Under the pieces are notes generated by a model. It saw only the letters and a list, made by a program, of their open reading frames with translations. It did no database searches and had not been told where the DNA came from. Shown in pieces: positions 59,737-64,000 of a stretch of DNA of 64,000 bases (positions within the stretch are counted from its first letter, which is position 1; the number at the start of each line of letters is the position of its first letter). Origin of the DNA: Planctomycetota bacterium (GTDB taxonomy: Bacteria > Planctomycetota > UBA8742 > UBA2392). A program made the position numbers and the translations under genes. The stretch spans positions 1,139,001-1,203,000 of the forward strand of contig JABTUE010000001.1 in NCBI GenBank assembly GCA_015075515.1. Direction: 5' to 3'.

Positions 59737-60525
59737 ATGAGCGTGCATGTACTGCGCTGCCCCAACTGCGGGGCGGATTTGGACGTGGCGGACGGGCTGG
59801 AAGTTGTTCGCTGCAAGTTCTGCGGTGCCCGTTGCCGCATGGACTGGCGTGGCGCCAACCCGGTGCTCACCAAGGAAGCCCAGGAAATCGCAGATGCCCT
59901 TGCGGCCATAGACTTCGACGAACTTGAGCGCGATCTGAGCAAAATCAACGCAATGATGGATGAAGACGACCATCGTAGGAGCCTGCTTGACGCAGCGAAT
60001 GAGCGCCTCGGTACAGACGAGCAACTGGACCAGATGGCATTGAGGGTTGTCGCATCCGGCAACGCGGAGGCGTTTCTGGCTGGTATCGAGAACATGGGTG
60101 ACCACGGCGGCGACCCTGTAACGCTGATGGGGCAGAATCTGGCGCATCGCCTAGCCATGCGTGTGCGGCGGGCGCAAGCCGCGCAACCCCTAGCACCACA
60201 GTCAGTCCGCCTGACCAAGGAAGCACCCCGCCCGGACTTCGCTGCATTGGCCGTGGAGGAGGCCGCCACGGCTGAACTGATACGCAAGCTGAAACTCTGG
60301 CGCTGGCTTCCTTGGGCGGGGCTCGTGCTTGTTCCCATCCTGGTGGTGGGCTTGGCAGTCATCGTCACAGTCGTGCTCGCTATGACGCTGCCCAAGGAAT
60401 CAAAGGGCCAGTGGCTGACTTGGCTGCTGGCGGCGGGATTGTTCGGTTCGCCGGTACTGGGTCTGGTTTGGCTCTGGTTTGGCCTGCGGCGCAAGAAGAG
60501 CCTGATTCGAGCCCTGAGCCAGTAG
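59737..60525 (+). CDS. Zinc-ribbon membrane protein
   Basis: This 262-residue protein starts with a zinc ribbon (CPNCGADLDVADGLEVVRCKFCGARC), then a charged helical region, and ends with two transmembrane segments at about 185-215 and 225-245 followed by a basic tail. Zinc-ribbon membrane proteins of this kind are common and poorly studied. ATG 59737 has a GGAGG site. It follows the lipoprotein gene by 16 bases, so they probably form one transcript. Confidence 0.7.
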   Translation: MSVHVLRCPNCGADLDVADGLEVVRCKFCGARCRMDWRGANPVLTKEAQEIADALAAIDFDELERDLSKINAMMDEDDHRRSLLDAANERLGTDEQLDQMALRVVASGNAEAFLAGIENMGDHGGDPVTLMGQNLAHRLAMRVRRAQAAQPLAPQSVRLTKEAPRPDFAALAVEEAATAELIRKLKLWRWLPWAGLVLVPILVVGLAVIVTVVLAMTLPKESKGQWLTWLLAAGLFGSPVLGLVWLWFGLRRKKSLIRALSQ

Positions 60526-60681
60526 GCGTCTCACGGACTCACTGCTGAGTCAACTGTTGAAGGCGCTTGTGCCCCCCAGGCCACGCCTGACGACCACAGA
60601 AGTTTTCCTATCGACGACCGGCTGCCGCCTCGGGCGACGGCCTGCTGGTCATTTGGAACCACGCCCGATGAGGAGCAGGTC

Positions 60682-60993
60682 ATGCAGGAGTTCATTGTGG
60701 AGTTCTACACGGAGGTTCTTGTGGCCGGTGAGCGCGATCCGCAACGGGTTTCGCTAGCCACGTGCATCTTGACGGGCAACGGCAGCACGCAGGTCCAAGC
60801 AGAGGCGGAGACGCTGCTGGATGGCGTTGCGGCCAACGCCGTCGATGCCTACTGCGATGCGCTTGAGCCTGGGAATGTGAACGTGGAGGTCACTCCCTTG
60901 GAAACGTTCCTTGAGCGCCTGCGCGTTGCGGCAGCCATCGTGCGCAACGATCAGGCCGAGGCGATCAACCGCCACGAACACGAGGAAGAGTAG
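60682..60993 (+). CDS. Hypothetical protein, 103 residues
   Basis: A small acidic soluble protein (MQEFIVEFYTEVLVAGERDP to a C-terminal HEHEEE) with alternating strands and an Ala/Glu-rich helix. It has a good AGGAGCAGG ribosome-binding site and ordinary codon use, so it is probably real. No family was recognised. The gap before it (60526-60681) shows no gene. Confidence 0.55.
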   Translation: MQEFIVEFYTEVLVAGERDPQRVSLATCILTGNGSTQVQAEAETLLDGVAANAVDAYCDALEPGNVNVEVTPLETFLERLRVAAAIVRNDQAEAINRHEHEEE

Positions 60994-61025
60994 GCGCGAG
61001 CAGCACAGACGGAGCCCTTCAACCA

Positions 61026-61052
61026 GCCGCCGCGTGGCGGCGTTCTCTTTTT
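61026..61052 (+). terminator. Intrinsic terminator
   Basis: GCCGCC-GCGT-GGCGGC is followed by GTTCTCTTTTT, a good rho-independent terminator for the upstream small gene. It ends 14 bases before the next start codon. Confidence 0.6.
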
Positions 61053-61065
61053 CGGGAGCATCAAC

Positions 61066-61314
61066 ATGGAAGATGATCTCAAGCGGTTCGATATGGATTC
61101 CATCAGCGCGGCGTTTTACGACTTCATTTCGAGCGGGAAGCCCCAGCGGCTTGGCAAGTTTTTCAGGGACGCCAAAGGCATCCGCTGGCGGTACATCGCT
61201 CGAAAGAAGGACACCTACATCGCCAGCCACGGCGAGTACGGCGCGGTGATGGTCATCGAAGGCCAAGATGACGGCACCTTCAAGGTCACGATTGAACTCA
61301 AGCGGGCGACTTGA
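61066..61314 (+). CDS. Hypothetical protein, 82 residues
   Basis: A small basic protein (MEDDLKRFDMDSISAAFYDF) with predicted alpha then beta structure, ending TFKVTIELKRAT. A GGGAGC lies upstream of the ATG. It sits between the terminator and an inverted-repeat element. The family was not recognised. Confidence 0.55.
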   Translation: MEDDLKRFDMDSISAAFYDFISSGKPQRLGKFFRDAKGIRWRYIARKKDTYIASHGEYGAVMVIEGQDDGTFKVTIELKRAT

Positions 61315-61331
61315 CAGTCCACGGGCGCGTA

Positions 61332-61450
61332 GGCGACTAACGCCTCGCGCCTAAAAGCCCCAGAACCCCGTGAAACGCACCTCGGCTCGCTTCGCTCGCC
61401 GAGGTGCGACACGCGCCCCCGCGCCTTTCAGGCGCGAGGCGTTCGTCGCC
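61332..61450. repeat. 119-bp inverted-repeat element with a nested stem
   Basis: GGCGACTAACGCCTCGCGCC with T (61332-61352) and its inverse at 61430-61450 match at 20 of 21 positions. Inside, GCACCTCGG (61377-61385) pairs with CCGAGGTGC (61399-61407). The sequence can form a large cruciform or RNA stem and may be an attachment-like, REP-like or terminator element. It underlies the 5' part of the next open frame. Confidence 0.65.
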
Positions 61451-61672
61451 CACCTCAAGCACGCGAAGTTCAGGAGCAGAAGGAACGGCCACTCTGTCCC
61501 GGTGGAATTTCCTACCCGAAGGATGCTGAACAACTTTCAGCGGGCGACAAAGGAGGCTGCGGAAAAGATTGAGAACACCCTGAACCTCACCGGCATCAGG
61601 GTCCATCACGTCGTGCGAGCCATCTTCCGTTGCTGGCTCGACAAGAAGTTTCAGGTCACTTTCACCAACTAA
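61370..61672 (+). CDS. Hypothetical basic protein, up to 100 residues
   Basis: The frame opens inside the inverted repeat, which encodes an Arg-rich stretch (MKRTSARFARRGATRAPAPF). The C-terminal half (MLNNFQRATKEAAEKIENTLN, then HHVVRAIFRCWLD) reads like a real helical protein. The true start is therefore uncertain; in-frame GTG 61502 or ATG 61524 are alternatives. It precedes the next gene by 15 bases. Confidence 0.4.
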   Translation: MKRTSARFARRGATRAPAPFRREAFVAHLKHAKFRSRRNGHSVPVEFPTRRMLNNFQRATKEAAEKIENTLNLTGIRVHHVVRAIFRCWLDKKFQVTFTN

Positions 61673-61687
61673 CGAAGGAGATTGGAA

Positions 61688-62512
61688 ATGAACAAGGCTA
61701 TGCAGGAAACCACGTTGGCGACTCAGGCGGATTTCCGCCCTGAGCTTCTGCTGACCGGCGCATTGGTTTCCGGCACGCATCCGGTCAGTAAGCCGGGTGG
61801 CCTGCTCAACCGCGTCTGGTTCCTGTTCGACCAAGCCCAGAACGGCAAGATCAGCACCGACCGGGTGCGTGAAATTGTCGCTGGCTTGCCGAACTTGCGC
61901 CAGATCGTCGAGCAGTACATCGACCCGACGACCGGAAAACCGCGTGCCGAGTGCGCTGACGGCGCAGTAGTTGCCATGAAGGAGGAGACTGCGTGCTTCG
62001 GCAGGAAGTGCGGCTTCGCTTCCGGCTGCTTCCTCCAGTGTTCTCTGGGTCCGTCACACTCACAGGACGGCAAGCCGCTGGGCGCTGTGGGTAAGGCTCC
62101 GGCGTACAACACTGCGGGTCAGGCTCTTGGCCCGGAGCAGTACGAGGGCGTGCTCAAGGTGGACGAGAACGGCAAGCCGAGGGAGCCGCACCGTCACCGG
62201 GACAACTCGTGCCTCACCCTGAGTCTGTTCCTGCGGCTGATCGGGGTGCCACCGGCTCCGACCGCGCAGTTGGGTGACGCACTGTGGGACGTGCTCCCGC
62301 AGGCCCTGACGGCTGTGGAACAGGGTCTACAGGCCCAGCCGTTGCCCACACCGCAGGCTGCTGCTCCGGCTGCCCCGCCCGCACAGTCACCGATGGCATC
62401 GCTCGTGGGGGACAGCAATCGCGCAGAGAAATTTCTCTCACGCGAACCCGGAGCCTGCGAAGTGCTTGATTCATTCAAGATGCGGGTTGACGCCCGCTGG
62501 AGGCACCAATGA
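61688..62512 (+). CDS. Hypothetical protein, 274 residues
   Basis: The protein (ATG 61688, AAGGAG upstream) has a possible zinc-binding cluster, CFGRKCGFASGCFLQC, near residue 100. A His-rich EPHRHRDNSCLTLSLFLRLIG segment and a Pro/Ala/Gln-rich tail follow. Its TGA overlaps the next gene's ATG (ATGA). No family was recognised. Placement among island cargo genes suggests a mobile-element function. Confidence 0.55.
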   Translation: MNKAMQETTLATQADFRPELLLTGALVSGTHPVSKPGGLLNRVWFLFDQAQNGKISTDRVREIVAGLPNLRQIVEQYIDPTTGKPRAECADGAVVAMKEETACFGRKCGFASGCFLQCSLGPSHSQDGKPLGAVGKAPAYNTAGQALGPEQYEGVLKVDENGKPREPHRHRDNSCLTLSLFLRLIGVPPAPTAQLGDALWDVLPQALTAVEQGLQAQPLPTPQAAAPAAPPAQSPMASLVGDSNRAEKFLSREPGACEVLDSFKMRVDARWRHQ

Positions 62513-63516
62513 ACCGACGAGCCGTAGCATTGCGCGTGCTCTGTGAGCGCAAACTGGCTAGGCAGTTTCAAGAGGCAACCCGAGGCATGAGAGCGGCGCA
62601 GGTCGGCGTGCACGTGCAATCAATCATCGCTGCGGCATTGTTGAACCCGAGTTTCGTCGTGGAGGAAATTACGAAGGGCCGGGCGATGGCTCTGCAATGC
62701 AGCACCAATCGAATCACGCACCGGCCGATGCTGCTGACGCTTCCGTGCGCCGACCGGACAGAACGAGAGACCCTTCGCCGCTTGGTGCTGGCATTGACGT
62801 GGTTGGTTGCCGCTCAGATTGACGGGCCAATTCTGCCGGACTCTTCGAGCGTCGTCAGGGCGCTGCTTGGAGCTTGGCTGAACATCACCGTGCTGAACCC
62901 GGCCCACAACCGCAGCAAGGGCGTAGGGGATCAGCCCGCTCACGAATCGACCAAGGGGAAGACGGCCCGCACACCGAGGACGGGCAAGAAGGCCCGCTCC
63001 GAGGGTGTCACCATGCCACCTCGTCGGAAAAAACCGTATGGATGGACAAGGAGTGCGGATCGATCTGTGCCCCATCCCGATTTTCCCGCAGTGTCATCAG
63101 TGCCAGTCGATTGGAGACCCGGAGGAAAAGGCCGCCCGCCTGTTGGTTCCTACCAGAGCGAGGACGGCAAGTGGCATCTTCCAAAGGGCTTCAAGTTGAT
63201 TGACGGGCAGGTCTATCCGCCGATGGCACTGTTCCGCGATGCTGCGTCGAGGCGGAAACACCAACGCGATGCTGACCGGCAATCACGAAAACGCCGCACA
63301 CGCAGGTCAGCCTCAGAGGCAAGGGTGTCAGAGCAGGCTGCCAGCGAGCCTGAGGCCAACCTCCAGCCAACGCCAAAGGTTCCAGACGCAACTATTCCCC
63401 AAGCACCGGAAGAGCAACCGCCACAGAGTTCGGAAAGAGAATCCCCACGGGAAGCACCGCCGCCAGCAGCCGCCGGGGTGGCCGAAAATCCACAATCGAA
63501 CAACCGCGACGCCTGA
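62509..63516 (+). CDS. Hypothetical protein, 335 residues
   Basis: The protein begins with a helical region (MNRRAVALRVLCERKLARQF, RLVLALTWLVAAQIDG). From about residue 145 it becomes basic and Pro-rich, with KGKTARTPRTGKKAR, GRPPVGSYQSEDGKWHLP and a low-complexity C-terminus. The basic middle could bind nucleic acid. It is translationally coupled to the preceding gene. No family was recognised. Confidence 0.5.
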   Translation: MNRRAVALRVLCERKLARQFQEATRGMRAAQVGVHVQSIIAAALLNPSFVVEEITKGRAMALQCSTNRITHRPMLLTLPCADRTERETLRRLVLALTWLVAAQIDGPILPDSSSVVRALLGAWLNITVLNPAHNRSKGVGDQPAHESTKGKTARTPRTGKKARSEGVTMPPRRKKPYGWTRSADRSVPHPDFPAVSSVPVDWRPGGKGRPPVGSYQSEDGKWHLPKGFKLIDGQVYPPMALFRDAASRRKHQRDADRQSRKRRTRRSASEARVSEQAASEPEANLQPTPKVPDATIPQAPEEQPPQSSERESPREAPPPAAAGVAENPQSNNRDA

Positions 63517-63570
63517 TGCTTTCCGGTCAGTGGCGCGTGACAGGTACCAACGGCCGGGCTTTCCAAGTGG

Positions 63571-64000
63571 TCAATCCGGCATCGCAACCCAATGGCCAAC
63601 CAGCCGTTCGGCTAGCTTGTCTAGCCCATTTGCAAGGAGGTATGCGATGACGTGAGGGAGAGCCCCCGCTACTTTCCGTCGGCGTCGTGCGTCACCTTGG
63701 CCCGACGCACTGAGTCGTACCGCATGAACGAAATCTACCCATGCCATACGCTGAGCCTTCTTGGGGAGCTTCTGCTCCGGGACACGTTCCTTACCGGAGA
63801 AGTGCTTTGTCTGTTGCTTCGCTTCTTCGGAGAGCCGGTAGTGTCTGTGGTGCCTCGTGGCAACGAGGAACTCCTCGGCTTCGGCTACAGTTAGGTCGGC
63901 GAAACAGCGAGGAAAATCTACCCCGTATCCGTGGACAGCCCGATGCTCTTCTGTTTTGCGGGGCGAAGGGTGCAGTGGAGGACGGGTCAAGTATCGAGCT
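63571..64000 (-). CDS. Hypothetical protein, 5' end beyond the window
   Basis: An open frame runs from the right edge to TGA at 63571; no stop is met towards the edge, so the start lies outside or at the TTG near 63990. The visible part (AEAEEFLVATRHHRHYRLSEEAKQ, RMAWVDFVHAVRLSASGQGD) is helical and basic. It converges with the preceding plus-strand gene. Function is unknown. Confidence 0.45.
   Translation of the reverse strand, partial: ARYLTRPPLHPSPRKTEEHRAVHGYGVDFPRCFADLTVAEAEEFLVATRHHRHYRLSEEAKQQTKHFSGKERVPEQKLPKKAQRMAWVDFVHAVRLSASGQGDARRRRKVAGALPHVIAYLLANGLDKLAERLVGHWVAMPD

Noticed and set aside
36431-64000. Prophage
   Set aside because: An integrase is present but no capsid, terminase, portal, tail or lysis gene was recognised.

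Overview
The window looks like a chromosomal segment of a GC-rich, Gram-negative (diderm) bacterium. Diderm signs are lipoprotein signal peptides, a PilC/GspF-type membrane protein and a BamC-like lipoprotein. The mix of secreted FG-GAP, leucine-rich and HEAT-repeat proteins, a large B12-dependent ribonucleotide reductase and a MamK-like actin would fit Planctomycetota or a neighbouring deep lineage, but this is inference; no rRNA or strong phylogenetic marker is present.

Region 1 (1-36150) is core chromosome with high GC and strongly GC-biased third positions. It holds rpsU, an ABC transporter pair, a MamK-like actin divergent from a membrane-anchored coiled-coil protein, a candidate small RNA, a frameshift-riddled Gly/Ala-rich gene, a surface protein with a C-terminal sorting tail, a KAP NTPase, HEAT and LRR proteins, folK-panC, DUF1801 and DUF4256 proteins, an FG-GAP protein with an in-frame TGA, nrdJ with a promoter and possible NrdR boxes, a lipoprotein hydrolase, a GspF/PilC protein, a GGDEF protein, a sugar dehydrogenase/SDR pair, a CocE hydrolase, a fused E1 dehydrogenase, a TPR remnant, arfB and a Fur regulator.

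Region 2 (36150 to at least 59000) starts at a tRNA-Ile2(CAU) gene whose 3' end is duplicated in a 69-bp direct repeat, followed by a tyrosine recombinase. Base composition drops visibly, as expected for an acquired genomic island. The core is a minus-strand array (55185 down to 39111): type III methyltransferase Mod, a 60-aa coupled ORF, a three-gene ABC-3C module (HNH effector, middle component, DUF2326 ATPase), a truncated AlbA_2 gene, a full AlbA_2/GHKL protein with tandem repeats, the type III restriction subunit Res, and a 1697-aa nuclease-STAND NTPase resembling Avs defence proteins. Mod, the 60-aa ORF and the ABC-3C genes are chained by 4- or 5-base stop/start overlaps. The ABC-3C module therefore sits inside the R-M operon, between mod and res. 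This composite defence locus is the most interesting object in the window. A secreted subtilisin-like lipoprotein follows.

Region 3 (59200-64000) carries a plus-strand run of small, mostly unrecognised genes with stem-loop elements between them, plus one gene cut by the right edge. It is probably further island cargo; the right end of the island is not visible.
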